From assembly GCA_041397305.1 (NCBI GenBank), contig JAWKWX010000002.1, positions 496,001 through 560,000 of the forward strand: a DNA stretch of 64,000 nucleotides, written 5' to 3'. The notes below the pieces were generated by a model. It did not search any database and was not told where the DNA came from. It worked only from the letters and a program-made list of their open reading frames with translations. Positions 17,096 to 25,779 of the stretch are shown here, one piece after another; within the stretch, counting starts at the first letter, position 1; the number at the start of each line of letters is the position of its first letter. The position numbers were made by a program, and so were the translations under genes. This stretch comes from TMP-24 sp041397305. GTDB lineage: Bacteria > Pseudomonadota > Alphaproteobacteria > Rhodobacterales > Rhodobacteraceae.

Positions 17096-17590
17096 ATGTC
17101 GGAAGCCCCCGAAGAAGCGCAAGAAGCACCGAAGAAAAAGTCGAAGACGCCCTTGGTCATCGGCCTCGTGCTGATGCTCGCGCTCGGCGGGGCCGGGTTC
17201 TTTGCCGTCTACGGGGGGCTGCTGCTCGCCCCCCATGAGACGGATCCCGATTCGCCTGTGGCCGAGGCAGGGGGCGCCGAGCCCCTGCCCGAGATCGCCT
17301 TCGTGCCGATCACGCCGCTTGTCGTTTCGCTCGGCCCCGGGGCGGGTGGGCGCTTCCTGCACTTCACCGCCCAGATCGAGGTGGAAAAGCACTATGCGGC
17401 GGATGTGACGCTGCTTCTGCCGCGCATCCTGGATGTGCTGAACGGGTATCTGCGCGCGGTCGGCACCGGCGAGCTTGAGGACCCGGACGCGCTGGTGCGG
17501 CTGCGTTCGCAGATGCTGAGGCGCGTGCAGCTGGTCGCGGGCGAGGGGCGCGTGCGCGACCTTCTCGTGACCGAATTCGTGATCAACTAG
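17096..17590 (+). CDS. fliL: Flagellar basal body-associated protein FliL
   Basis: A 164-residue single-pass inner-membrane protein. It has a Lys/Glu-rich cytoplasmic start, a TM at about 19-40 (TPLVIGLVLMLALGGAGFFA), then a periplasmic stomatin-like FliL domain (FLHFTAQIEV, LLPRILDVLNGYLRAV) ending LLVTEFVIN. It associates with stators and supports torque. GGAAGGAA precedes the ATG. It is the first gene of the plus-strand flagellar operon. The final helix is typical of FliL. Confidence 0.92.
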   Translation: MSEAPEEAQEAPKKKSKTPLVIGLVLMLALGGAGFFAVYGGLLLAPHETDPDSPVAEAGGAEPLPEIAFVPITPLVVSLGPGAGGRFLHFTAQIEVEKHYAADVTLLLPRILDVLNGYLRAVGTGELEDPDALVRLRSQMLRRVQLVAGEGRVRDLLVTEFVIN

Positions 17591-17599
17591 GAGGGCGCG

Positions 17600-17968
17600 A
17601 TGGAGCTGATCGCCGATATTCTTCTGGGCGGGGGCGCCATCGGGGCGGGGCTCTTCTGCTACGTGCTCTCGCGGCGGCTTTCGGCCTTCACCACGCTGGA
17701 AAACGGCATGGGCGGGGCAATCGCGGTCCTGTCTGCGCAGGTCGACGACATGACGAAGGTGCTGGAACAGGCACGGACGGCAGCGGGCGAATCGTCCCGG
17801 GCGCTGACAGAGCAGACCGCGCGCGCCGAGGATGCGGCGCGGCGGCTGGAACTCCTGATGGCGTCGCTGCATGACCTGCCCGAGGGAGGCGAGCCGCGAA
17901 AGGTGCGCGTGGTCCGCAACGGCGAGGCGCGCCACCGCAAGCCAAGCGACGAGGAGGTCGCCCGATGA
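17600..17968 (+). CDS. Flagellar-cluster hypothetical membrane/coiled-coil protein
   Basis: A 122-residue protein with an N-terminal TM (about residues 2-24, LIADILLGGGAIGAGLFCYV), a predicted coiled coil rich in Ala/Glu/Arg (about 40-90), and a basic tail. It resembles the small uncharacterised proteins (DUF6468-like) found beside fliL and motE-like genes in alphaproteobacterial flagellar clusters. It starts 9 bases after fliL and overlaps the motE-like gene by 4 bases, so it is co-expressed. A role in stator or basal-body assembly is inferred from position alone. Confidence 0.7.
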   Translation: MELIADILLGGGAIGAGLFCYVLSRRLSAFTTLENGMGGAIAVLSAQVDDMTKVLEQARTAAGESSRALTEQTARAEDAARRLELLMASLHDLPEGGEPRKVRVVRNGEARHRKPSDEEVAR

Positions 17969-18582
17969 CACCTGCCCTGTTGCGCGCACCGCCCGCCCCC
18001 CGCCGCCCGAGACGGCGCCGCGGCCTTCTGATGATCGCGCTCTTCCTCGGCCTTTCCGGCCTCATCCGTATCGGCGACGGGATCGGCCATGCGCTGGCCG
18101 AAACGTCGAGCCGTGGGACCGAACCGCCCATGACCGAGGCCGCAGCCGCGACCGGCGCGGACTGCACGCCCGACGGCGGGGCACTGGCGCTTCTCGACGC
18201 GCTGAAGGCGCGCGAGGCGCGGGTCCACGAACAGGAGACCGCGCAGGAGAACGAGGCCCGGACGCTCGCGCTCGCCCGCGCGCAGATCGAAGAGAAGATC
18301 GCCGCCCTCACCGCCGCGGAGGAAAAGCTTGCCGCCACGATCCAGCAGGCCGACAAGGCAGCGGAGAAGGACGTGGCCAAGCTGGTAGCCGTCTACGAGA
18401 CGATGAAGCCGAAGGACGCCGCGAAACTGTTCAGCGAGATGGATCCGGAATTCGCGGCCGGCTTCCTCGGGCAGATGCAGCCGACCGCCGCAGCCGCGGT
18501 TCTGGCCGGGATCGAGCCGTCGAAGGCCTATGCGATCAGCCTGATGCTGGCGGGCCGCAACGCGACCGCGCCGAAAAGCTGA
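17965..18582 (+). CDS. MotE-like (MgtE N-terminal domain) flagellar protein
   Basis: A 205-residue protein. It has an Arg/Pro-rich start, a TM at about 22-45 (GLLMIALFLGLSGLIRIGDG), a long Ala/Glu/Lys coiled coil (about 70-130), and a C-terminal MgtE_N/FliG-like helical domain (YETMKPKDAAKLFSEMDPEF and FLGQMQPTAAAAVLAGIEPS). This matches MotE, a chaperone for MotC-type stator partners in rhizobia, and its Rhodobacterales relatives. It has an ATGA overlap with the preceding gene. Probably periplasmic and motor-associated. Confidence 0.75.
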   Translation: MTPALLRAPPAPRRPRRRRGLLMIALFLGLSGLIRIGDGIGHALAETSSRGTEPPMTEAAAATGADCTPDGGALALLDALKAREARVHEQETAQENEARTLALARAQIEEKIAALTAAEEKLAATIQQADKAAEKDVAKLVAVYETMKPKDAAKLFSEMDPEFAAGFLGQMQPTAAAAVLAGIEPSKAYAISLMLAGRNATAPKS

Positions 18583-18650
18583 GGGAAAGACGGAATCTTA
18601 ACCCGGCTTTCGCAGGCTGGGGGCGGAACCGGGTCTGGGATGGGCAAGCC

Positions 18651-19520
18651 ATGATCGGCATCATCGGTATCGTCATCATCTTCGTGATGGTGTTCGGCGG
18701 CTACACGCTGCACGGCGGCAAGCTCGAGATCGTGCTGGAAGCGGCTCCGTGGGAGCTGATCATGATCGGCGGCGCGGCGGCGGGGGCCTTCGTGCTGGCC
18801 AACGACGGGGCCTCGGTCAAGCAGACGATGAAGGATATCGGCAAGGTCTTCAAAGGGCCGAAATGGAAGGCGCCCGACTACCGCGACCTGCTCTGCCTTC
18901 TGTTCGAACTGATCCGGCTGGCGAAATCGAACCCGGTGGGCCTGGAGGAACATATCGAAAATCCGCACGAAAGCTCGATCTTCGGCAAATATCCCAAGAT
19001 CGCGCATGACCATACGATCGTGGATCTGGTCTGCGACACGATGCGCGCGGCCTCGATGAACTATGATGACCCCCACCAGGTCGAGGAGGTGCTGGAAAAA
19101 CAGCTCGAAGCCAACCACCATCACGCGATGCATTCGAGCCATGCCTTGCAGTCGATCGCCGACGGCATGCCCGCGCTCGGCATCGTTGCGGCCGTTCTCG
19201 GCGTCATCAAGACCATGGGCTCGATTGACCAGCCGCCGGAGATCCTCGGCAGCATGATCGGCTCGGCCCTTGTCGGAACGTTCATGGGGGTGTTCATGGC
19301 CTACGGCCTCGTCGGTCCCTTCGCCGCCAAGGTGAAGGCGGTCGTCGAGGAGGATGCGCATTTCATGAAGCTCGTGCGGGAGGTGCTGGTTGCGAACCTC
19401 CACCGCCATCCGCCCAATATCTGCATCGAGGTCGGTCGCCAGAACACGCCCCACCATGTCCGCCCGAGCTTTTCGGACCTGGAGGAGACGCTGAAAGCCC
19501 TGAAGGCGGAAGCGGCGTGA
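18651..19520 (+). CDS. motA: Flagellar motor stator protein MotA
   Basis: A 289-residue, four-TM proton-channel stator subunit. TM1 and TM2 are at the start (MIGIIGIVIIFVMVFGGYTL, ELIMIGGAAAGAFVLAN). The large cytoplasmic loop contains the charged FliG-contacting region, and TM3/TM4 follow (IADGMPALGIVAAVLGVIKT, GSALVGTFMGVFMAYGLVGP). The C-terminal helix is conserved. Its partner motB is not adjacent, as in other Rhodobacterales. A half-matching CtrA-like sequence (TTAA-N7-TTCG, 18598-18612) lies in the 68-bp gap upstream. The stop overlaps the next start. Confidence 0.93.
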   Translation: MIGIIGIVIIFVMVFGGYTLHGGKLEIVLEAAPWELIMIGGAAAGAFVLANDGASVKQTMKDIGKVFKGPKWKAPDYRDLLCLLFELIRLAKSNPVGLEEHIENPHESSIFGKYPKIAHDHTIVDLVCDTMRAASMNYDDPHQVEEVLEKQLEANHHHAMHSSHALQSIADGMPALGIVAAVLGVIKTMGSIDQPPEILGSMIGSALVGTFMGVFMAYGLVGPFAAKVKAVVEEDAHFMKLVREVLVANLHRHPPNICIEVGRQNTPHHVRPSFSDLEETLKALKAEAA

Positions 19521-22054
19521 TGGTCATTGCCGCCCGCCTACTTCTCGCGCTTCTCGCCGGACTGTGGGTCTCGGCGGCAGCGCTCGCCGAGGTGGTGACG
19601 GTGCGGTCGGGTGAACATGGCGATTTCACGCGACTGGTCGTTGAACTCGGCGATGGCAGGGCGTGGCAGTTCGGCCGCGCGGGCGGGGGCTATCTTCTCC
19701 GCGTCGAGGACCCTGCGCTGCGCTTCGACCTGGCGCGCGTCTTCGAACGGGTGCCACGCACCAGGCTCGCGGGTCTGATCGCCGAGGGGAACGGCCTCAG
19801 GCTTGCCCTGGCGCCCGACACATTTGCCTTGCTTGCCGCCGAAGGGCGCGGCCGGTTGATCATCGACATCCGGAACGGCACCGCGCCGAAAACCTCCCCC
19901 TACGAGACGGCCATCGCCGGGGGCACCGTCGAAAGACCGACCGGACAAACCACAGGCCCGCTTCCGCATCCCGTCTCCGCCCGAAGCCCGTCCGCGCCGG
20001 GGCTCGGTGCGACGCTCAGCTACCGGCCAGAGGCCAACAATGCCGCCAGCCTGCCGATCTACTGGCGCGATGTGCTCGGCCCGGACAGCGGGCCGGGCGG
20101 GTGGGCCGAAGCACAGCCGGAATCGCCGACGGACCCCGGCCCGGAAACCACTGCCGCACCGTCCGACCACGCGACGGGCCCTGACGCGGACCATGCCGCC
20201 CCCGACACCGGCCCTGAGGTCAAAAGCATATCGGCCGAGGCGCCGCCCCTCGTCCTACCGCTCGACCTGCCTGTGCCGGGATTTGACGCGGCGCCTCCGC
20301 CTGTGCCGCCCCCGCAGGTCCTTGCGCTTGAAGAGGAGTTGCGCCAGCAGGTGGCGCGCGCCGCCTCGCAAGGCCTCGCCGAGGCGGCCGTCGACAAGGT
20401 CGTGAATCCGAAGGCCAGGCGCAGCGGGGCCACCGACAGGCACGCGCCGGATTCCGCGGAGATACCCGCCGGACCAGCGCAGGTGTCCGCCGCGGAAGAC
20501 CAGATCGCCTATCACGCCGAAACCTCGATGGACCGCGATGCCCGCGACAACCCGCGGGCGGTCACCGAGACCGAGGACGGGCAGGGCTGCCCCGACGAGG
20601 AGATGATCGACCTGCGTCACTGGGGCGACGAGCGGGCGGCCTCCCTTCAGCTTGCCGAGGCCCATAACGGCCTGACCGGCGAATTCGACCGGCCCGACGA
20701 GGCGGCGGTGCTGCGCCTCGCGCGGCTCGATCTGTTCTTCGGCATGGGGGCAGAGGCGCGGGCGGTGATCAACGGGTTCGACCTGCAGACCGAGAGCGCG
20801 CCCTACCTTGTCGACATCAGCTACATGGTCGACGACCGTGCGCCGCCCGCGCCGTCGGCATTCGAACCTTTCGCACAATGCGATACCTCCGCTTCCCTGT
20901 GGGCCTTCCTGTCGGCACCAGATTCGGCGCCGCCGCCGACGGTCAACCTTGCTGCCCTTACCCGCAGCTTTTCGGGTCTGCCCGCGTCCTTGCGCCTCGC
21001 ACTCGGCCCGCGCCTCTCGAACCGGCTGATCGCGGCGGGCGCGCTGGATGCGGCCAGGACCGTGCGCAACGCCGTCGCCCGAAAGGCCGAAGACGACAGC
21101 CGCCCGCTGCAGATGATCCAGGCGGAGATCGCGCTGGGCGAGGGCGACGCCGATGCGCATGACAAACTGACAGAGATGGCGGAAGGATCCGACGATCTGG
21201 CCGCCAGGGCCCTGATCCTTTCGGTCGAGGCGCGGCTGCGCAACGGCGAGGCGGTGCCCGCATCGGACGTGGAAGATCTGGCCGCGCTCGCGTTCGAGCG
21301 GCGCAACGGCGAGAGCGCCGACGCGCTCGCCGCGCTGGAAATCGAGGCCCGCGCGGCCTCGGGCGATCTGTCGTACGCCTTCGAACGCCTCACGGAGTGG
21401 GGTCGCGAGGCACCGGCGGCCAAGGTGCGGCAGACTGCGCTCAAGGTCTTCGCGGTACTTGCGGCAGAACCCGACGATGCCGCATTTCTCGGCGAATATT
21501 TCGCCCGCAAGCCGCTCTTGCCGGTCGAGGCCGATGCGGACCTGCGCCTGCAGCTGGCCGACAGGCTCGGCGGGCTCGGGCTCGATGAGGAAGCGCATCT
21601 TCTTCTTCCGGGGGCGCTGCGCACGACCGACGCGGGGCGGCTGGTGCTTGCTCGCGCGGCGGCGGCCGCCTTCCGCCATGAAGAGGTGATCGCACTTACC
21701 GGCGGGCTGGAGGCGCCCGAGGCCCGAACGCTGCGCGCCGGGGCGCTGGACGCGCTGGGCGATCATGCGGCGGCGGCCGACCTTTATGCGGCGCTCGGCC
21801 TGACCGCGGCGGCGGCGGGCGCGGCTTGGCGCGGCGGCGATCTCGATAAGGCGCGCGCGGATGGCGGTTACGGCAAGCTGGCGGATCTTGTCGAGGCGGG
21901 CGCGGCCAGGGCGCAAAAGGACGAACCCGCAGCGACGGCCGCCGAAGCGGGCGCGACGCTCGTCGGCAGCAGATCCCTTCTGGCCGAAAGCAGCGAACTG
22001 CGGTCCTCGCTCGCCGTCCTGCTGGCCAGGCCGAACGCCCCGGCGGCACCCTGA
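19520..22054 (+). CDS. Large periplasmic AMIN-like / helical-repeat protein of the flagellar operon
   Basis: An 844-residue exported protein with no firm family name. The signal peptide ends LWVSAAALA. Residues about 25-120 are beta-rich and AMIN-like (VVTVRSGEHGDFTRLVVELG, GRGRLIIDIRNG), similar to the peptidoglycan- or secretin-targeting domains of AmiC and PilQ. Residues about 120-340 are a Pro/Ala/Asp-rich, probably disordered linker. Residues about 350-840 are an Ala/Leu/Glu-rich alpha-solenoid of TPR/Sel1-like helices. The ATG overlaps the motA stop (GTGATG). Its place between motA and sltF points to a cell-wall-linked scaffold for the motor or rod, but this is inferred. Confidence 0.7.
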   Translation: MVIAARLLLALLAGLWVSAAALAEVVTVRSGEHGDFTRLVVELGDGRAWQFGRAGGGYLLRVEDPALRFDLARVFERVPRTRLAGLIAEGNGLRLALAPDTFALLAAEGRGRLIIDIRNGTAPKTSPYETAIAGGTVERPTGQTTGPLPHPVSARSPSAPGLGATLSYRPEANNAASLPIYWRDVLGPDSGPGGWAEAQPESPTDPGPETTAAPSDHATGPDADHAAPDTGPEVKSISAEAPPLVLPLDLPVPGFDAAPPPVPPPQVLALEEELRQQVARAASQGLAEAAVDKVVNPKARRSGATDRHAPDSAEIPAGPAQVSAAEDQIAYHAETSMDRDARDNPRAVTETEDGQGCPDEEMIDLRHWGDERAASLQLAEAHNGLTGEFDRPDEAAVLRLARLDLFFGMGAEARAVINGFDLQTESAPYLVDISYMVDDRAPPAPSAFEPFAQCDTSASLWAFLSAPDSAPPPTVNLAALTRSFSGLPASLRLALGPRLSNRLIAAGALDAARTVRNAVARKAEDDSRPLQMIQAEIALGEGDADAHDKLTEMAEGSDDLAARALILSVEARLRNGEAVPASDVEDLAALAFERRNGESADALAALEIEARAASGDLSYAFERLTEWGREAPAAKVRQTALKVFAVLAAEPDDAAFLGEYFARKPLLPVEADADLRLQLADRLGGLGLDEEAHLLLPGALRTTDAGRLVLARAAAAAFRHEEVIALTGGLEAPEARTLRAGALDALGDHAAAADLYAALGLTAAAAGAAWRGGDLDKARADGGYGKLADLVEAGAARAQKDEPAATAAEAGATLVGSRSLLAESSELRSSLAVLLARPNAPAAP

Positions 22055-22142
22055 CATCGCCGGACCGTCGCCCTGGCGGTTACCGAATCTCAACATCCGC
22101 GCCCTAGCCTGCCCTCATGCAAGAATTGCAGGGAAGGCCGGA

Positions 22143-22928
22143 ATGGGCGCGCTGATCAGACTGCTGACGTTCTTCTGTCTTGCATCGGCCGCTTGCCATG
22201 CCGCCGCCGGAACGACGGAGGCCGCCAGGGGGCCGCTGAGTGCCGATCCCGCGCTTTTCTGCGAATATGCAGCACAACAGGCCGCCGCCGAGGAAGGCGT
22301 GCCGCTATCGGTCCTGAACGCGATTTCCCTGAACGAGACCGGGCGCAAGCAGGAGGGCGCCTTCCGCCCCTGGCCCTGGACCGTGAATATGGAAGGCGCC
22401 GGTCATTGGTTCGACACGCATGAACAGGCGCTGACCTATGCCGAAAAGGAATTCGCGCGCGGTGCGCGCAGTTTCGACATCGGCTGTTTTCAGATCAACT
22501 ACAAATGGCACGGTCGGCATTTCGCCTCGATCGACGAGATGTTCGATCCCATGGTCAATGCCCGTTATGCCGCACGCTTCCTCAAGACGCTCTACAGCGA
22601 ACAGGGGTCGTGGGAAGCGGCGGCGGGCGCCTATCACTCCCGCACGCCAGAGTATGCCGACCGCTATGCGGCGCGCTTCAGCCGGTTCCGCAACGACCTG
22701 ATCGCCCGCTACGGTGAGGATATTCCCGAGATACCCGACATCGTGCTGGCCGCCTACGGGGCCGAACCCGAACTGCCGCGCGTGAACAATTATCCGCTTC
22801 TGCAGTCAGGCAGCGCGGGCGGTCTCGGCTCGCTCGTGCCCATCGGCAACGGCGCGCGCGGGGCCCTGTTCGGTGCGCCATCACCACCCGCCGATCCCGG
22901 GGTGGCCGCCGAGGTGGCCACGGAATGA
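22143..22928 (+). CDS. sltF: Flagellar soluble lytic transglycosylase (SltF-like)
   Basis: A 261-residue exported muramidase. A signal peptide (LLTFFCLASAACHAAAG) precedes an SLT domain with the catalytic Glu65 in LNAISLNETGR, then the GCFQINYKWHG motif and the YHSRTPEYADRYA C-terminal part of the lysozyme-like fold. The domain layout and length fit SltF of Rhodobacter sphaeroides, which opens the cell wall for rod assembly. The disordered C-terminal ~60 residues could carry the rod-protein interaction. A GGGAAGG site precedes the ATG. Its stop overlaps the flhA start by 4 bases, tying it to export-gate synthesis. Confidence 0.85.
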   Translation: MGALIRLLTFFCLASAACHAAAGTTEAARGPLSADPALFCEYAAQQAAAEEGVPLSVLNAISLNETGRKQEGAFRPWPWTVNMEGAGHWFDTHEQALTYAEKEFARGARSFDIGCFQINYKWHGRHFASIDEMFDPMVNARYAARFLKTLYSEQGSWEAAAGAYHSRTPEYADRYAARFSRFRNDLIARYGEDIPEIPDIVLAAYGAEPELPRVNNYPLLQSGSAGGLGSLVPIGNGARGALFGAPSPPADPGVAAEVATE

Positions 22929-25006
22929 GCGAGGCCACACCGAAGATATTTCAGCCGACCGTCCTTCTCGCGCTCGCGATGATGGCGGTCATCGCGATGA
23001 TGATCCTGCCGATGCCGGCCTGGGTTCTGGACATCGGGCTCGCCGCCTCTTTCGCCATCGCGATCCTCATCTTCACCATCACGCTCTTCATCGAACGGCC
23101 GCTCGATTTCTCGGCCTTCCCGACGATCCTTCTCGCGTCGCTGATGCTGCGCCTCGCGCTCAACGTCTCCTCGACCAAGCTCATCATCGGCCAGGGCCAT
23201 ACCGGCACCGGCGCGGCGGGCGAGGTGATCGAGGGGTTTGCCATGTTCATCATGTCGGGCTCGGTCCTGATCGGGCTTGTGGTGTTCGGCGTCCTGATGA
23301 TCGTGAACTTCATCGTCATCACCAAGGGCGCGGGGCGGATGGCCGAGGTCGGCGCGCGCTTCGCGCTCGACGGGATGCCGGGGCGGCAGCTGGCCATCGA
23401 CGCCGACATGAACGCGGGCGCCATCGACCATGCCGAGGCCAAGGCCCGGCGCGAGCGGGAGCAGGCCGAAACGACCTTCTTCGGCTCGCTCGACGGTGCG
23501 TCGAAATTCGTGAAGGGCGATGCGGTGGCGGGGCTCATGATCACCATCCTGAACCTCCTTGTGGGACTTGCCATCGGCGTGGGCGTCCATGGCATGCCGA
23601 TCGGCCGTGCGCTCGAGACCTATGCCATCCTCACGGTAGGCGACGGGCTGGTGAGCCAGATCCCCGCCGTCATCATCTCCATCGCCTCGGCGCTGCTTCT
23701 GTCGCGCGGCGGCACCAAGGGATCCGCCGACCGCGACATCCTGCGCCAGCTCGGCCGCCATCCGCTGGCGCTTGGCACCGTGGCCTTCCTGATGGCCTTG
23801 TTCGCGCTGGTGCCCGGCCTGCCGTTCCTGCCCTTCATCATCGGCGCAGCGATCCTCGGCTTCGTCGGCTGGCGGCAGTGGCAGGCGGCGGGCGTGGCGG
23901 CCGAGCGCGCGCGGGTGCAGGCCATGCCGGTCGAACCCGCGCGGCGCCGCACGATGGGCGACCTGCTGGATCTCGACGATATCCATGTGGAATTCTCGCC
24001 GAGCCTCGTCGCGATGGTCCTCGACCCCGCCACCGGCCTCGACGCGCGCATCGCCAACATGCGCAGCCATGTCGCCACGACCTATGGGCTGATCCTGCCG
24101 GAAATCCGGCTGACCGACGATTCGACGCTCGGCGACGGCATGTACCGGATCCGCATCCAGGGGGTGGAACAGGCGCGCGACCGGATCCATCCCGATCAGG
24201 TGATGGCGCTTCTGTCGGGCGACGATGCCGCCCTGCCGCCCGGCGGCCCCGGGAACGACGTTCGCGAACCGGTCTACGGCGCGCCCGCCCGCTGGATCCC
24301 CGCCGACCGGCAGGAGGAGGCAGCATTGGCAGGCGTGACGGTCGTGGGGCCGACCGAGGTGCTCGCGACGCATCTTCTGGAGGTGGTGAAGCGCAACTTC
24401 GCCCGGCTCCTGACGCTGAAGGGGCTGAGGCGGCTTCTCGACGAATGCACCTCGCTGTCCGACCCGGCGCGGGCGGAGGCCGCCAAACGGCTATTCGACG
24501 AGCTGATCCCCGACAAGGTGCCGGTGGACATGCTCTTGGCCGTGCTGCGGCTGCTGCTCGAGGAACGTATTTCGATCCGCAACCTGCCCCTGATCCTCGA
24601 ATCGATCGCGGAAGCGCGCAGCCTCGGCGCACCGGAGGCAATCTGCGAACATGTGCGCAGAAGACTTGGCTTCCAGCTGGTGGCCGAGATGCGGCGCGAG
24701 GACGGAACCCTGCCGCTTCTGCAGCTTGCCCCCGAATGGGAGGAGATGTTCCGCACCTATCAGGTCGAGGGCGCCCATGACGTGGCGCTGCCACCCGAGA
24801 AATTCAACCGGCTGGCCGCGAACGTCGCCGAGAAGGTGGCAAAGGTGGGCGAGAAGGGGATATTCCCGGCCGTCATCACCTCGGCCCGGCGGCGGCGGTT
24901 CCTCAAGACCGCGCTCGGCGCCAAGGGGATCCTGACACCTGTCCTGTCCTATGAGGAGGTCGGCGGCGACGCGAGACCCGCCATCGTCGGGCTTGTAGCG
25001 GCATGA
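22925..25006 (+). CDS. flhA: Flagellar export gate protein FlhA
   Basis: A 693-residue membrane protein, the nonameric export-gate ring that takes up substrates. Eight TM helices fill the first ~330 residues and include the highly conserved FHIPEP-region equivalents (FSAFPTILLASLMLRLALNV near residue 60, GAGRMAEVGARFALDGMPG). The cytoplasmic domain ends with the usual ACD4 segment (SYEEV). It starts with ATG overlapping the sltF stop and its stop overlaps the fliR start. There are no missing motifs. Confidence 0.96.
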   Translation: MSEATPKIFQPTVLLALAMMAVIAMMILPMPAWVLDIGLAASFAIAILIFTITLFIERPLDFSAFPTILLASLMLRLALNVSSTKLIIGQGHTGTGAAGEVIEGFAMFIMSGSVLIGLVVFGVLMIVNFIVITKGAGRMAEVGARFALDGMPGRQLAIDADMNAGAIDHAEAKARREREQAETTFFGSLDGASKFVKGDAVAGLMITILNLLVGLAIGVGVHGMPIGRALETYAILTVGDGLVSQIPAVIISIASALLLSRGGTKGSADRDILRQLGRHPLALGTVAFLMALFALVPGLPFLPFIIGAAILGFVGWRQWQAAGVAAERARVQAMPVEPARRRTMGDLLDLDDIHVEFSPSLVAMVLDPATGLDARIANMRSHVATTYGLILPEIRLTDDSTLGDGMYRIRIQGVEQARDRIHPDQVMALLSGDDAALPPGGPGNDVREPVYGAPARWIPADRQEEAALAGVTVVGPTEVLATHLLEVVKRNFARLLTLKGLRRLLDECTSLSDPARAEAAKRLFDELIPDKVPVDMLLAVLRLLLEERISIRNLPLILESIAEARSLGAPEAICEHVRRRLGFQLVAEMRREDGTLPLLQLAPEWEEMFRTYQVEGAHDVALPPEKFNRLAANVAEKVAKVGEKGIFPAVITSARRRRFLKTALGAKGILTPVLSYEEVGGDARPAIVGLVAA

Positions 25007-25779
25007 CCGGGCTGCAAGACACCATTCTCGCGGCATTCCAGGGGCCGGTGCTGATCGCAGGGCTGGTGTTCTTGCGGGTCGGCGCGGTCATGGCGCTTCT
25101 GCCCGCCTTCGGCGAACGCGCCGTCCCCGCGCGCATCCGGCTCGCTCTCGCGTTCGCTTTCACGGCGATTGTTGCCCCGGCGGTCGAGGCGCACATCGGC
25201 CCGCCGACAGGGGACGCTGCCGGATATGTGCTCTTTCTCCTGGCGGAATGCGCCAACGGGCTGGCGCTCGGCCTGGTGATCCGGCTGTTCCTCCTGGCGC
25301 TGGAAATGGCGGGCGGGATCGCGGCGCAGTCTGGGTCCTTGTCGCAGATGTTCGGCGTGCAGGGCGAACCGATGCCCGCGATGGCGCATCTTCTGGTGAT
25401 GTCGGCGCTGTGCCTTGCGGCCCTGTCGGGCCTGCATGTCCGGGCGGCGGGGGCGATGATCCTGTCTTACGAGGCCTTGCCGGCGGGCACGGTGCCGGGG
25501 GCCGGTCTGTTGAAGGACTGGACGGTCGGACAGATGTCGCAGGCCTTCGCGCTGGCCTTCAGCCTTGCCGCGCCCTTCGTGGTGGCGGCCCTTCTTTACA
25601 ATGTCGCGCTCGGCGTCATCAACCGCGCCATGCCGTCCCTGATGGTCGCCTTCGTCGGCGCGCCGGCGCTGACGGCGGGGGCGCTCATCATGCTCGCCGT
25701 CGCCGCACCCCTGATGCTCGGCCTCTGGAAAGGCGCGTTCGACGCGATCCTCGCCGATCCGTTCGCGGTGCCGCGATGA
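25003..25779 (+). CDS. fliR: Flagellar export protein FliR
   Basis: A 258-residue core export-gate protein with six hydrophobic helices. It has the FliR/SpaR/EscT pattern near the N terminus (VFLRVGAVMALLPAFGERAV, RIRLALAFAFTAIVAP), the GGIAAQSGSLSQMFGV loop, and a Gly/Ala-rich C-terminal helix. It overlaps flhA and flhB by 4 bases each (ATGA), indicating translational coupling of the three gate genes. Confidence 0.94.
   Translation: MTGLQDTILAAFQGPVLIAGLVFLRVGAVMALLPAFGERAVPARIRLALAFAFTAIVAPAVEAHIGPPTGDAAGYVLFLLAECANGLALGLVIRLFLLALEMAGGIAAQSGSLSQMFGVQGEPMPAMAHLLVMSALCLAALSGLHVRAAGAMILSYEALPAGTVPGAGLLKDWTVGQMSQAFALAFSLAAPFVVAALLYNVALGVINRAMPSLMVAFVGAPALTAGALIMLAVAAPLMLGLWKGAFDAILADPFAVPR

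Noticed and set aside
18598..18612. A CtrA box upstream of motA
   Set aside because: TTAA-N7-TTCG matches only one half-site fully; too weak to list as a site.
20255..22096. A 613-codon minus-strand frame opposite the 844-residue flagellar protein
   Set aside because: A shadow of a long GC-rich coding region, with no ribosome site or recognisable domain.
22790..24373. A 527-codon minus-strand frame opposite flhA
   Set aside because: FlhA on the plus strand is unmistakable; the antisense frame is rich in Arg, Asp and His without a family signal.
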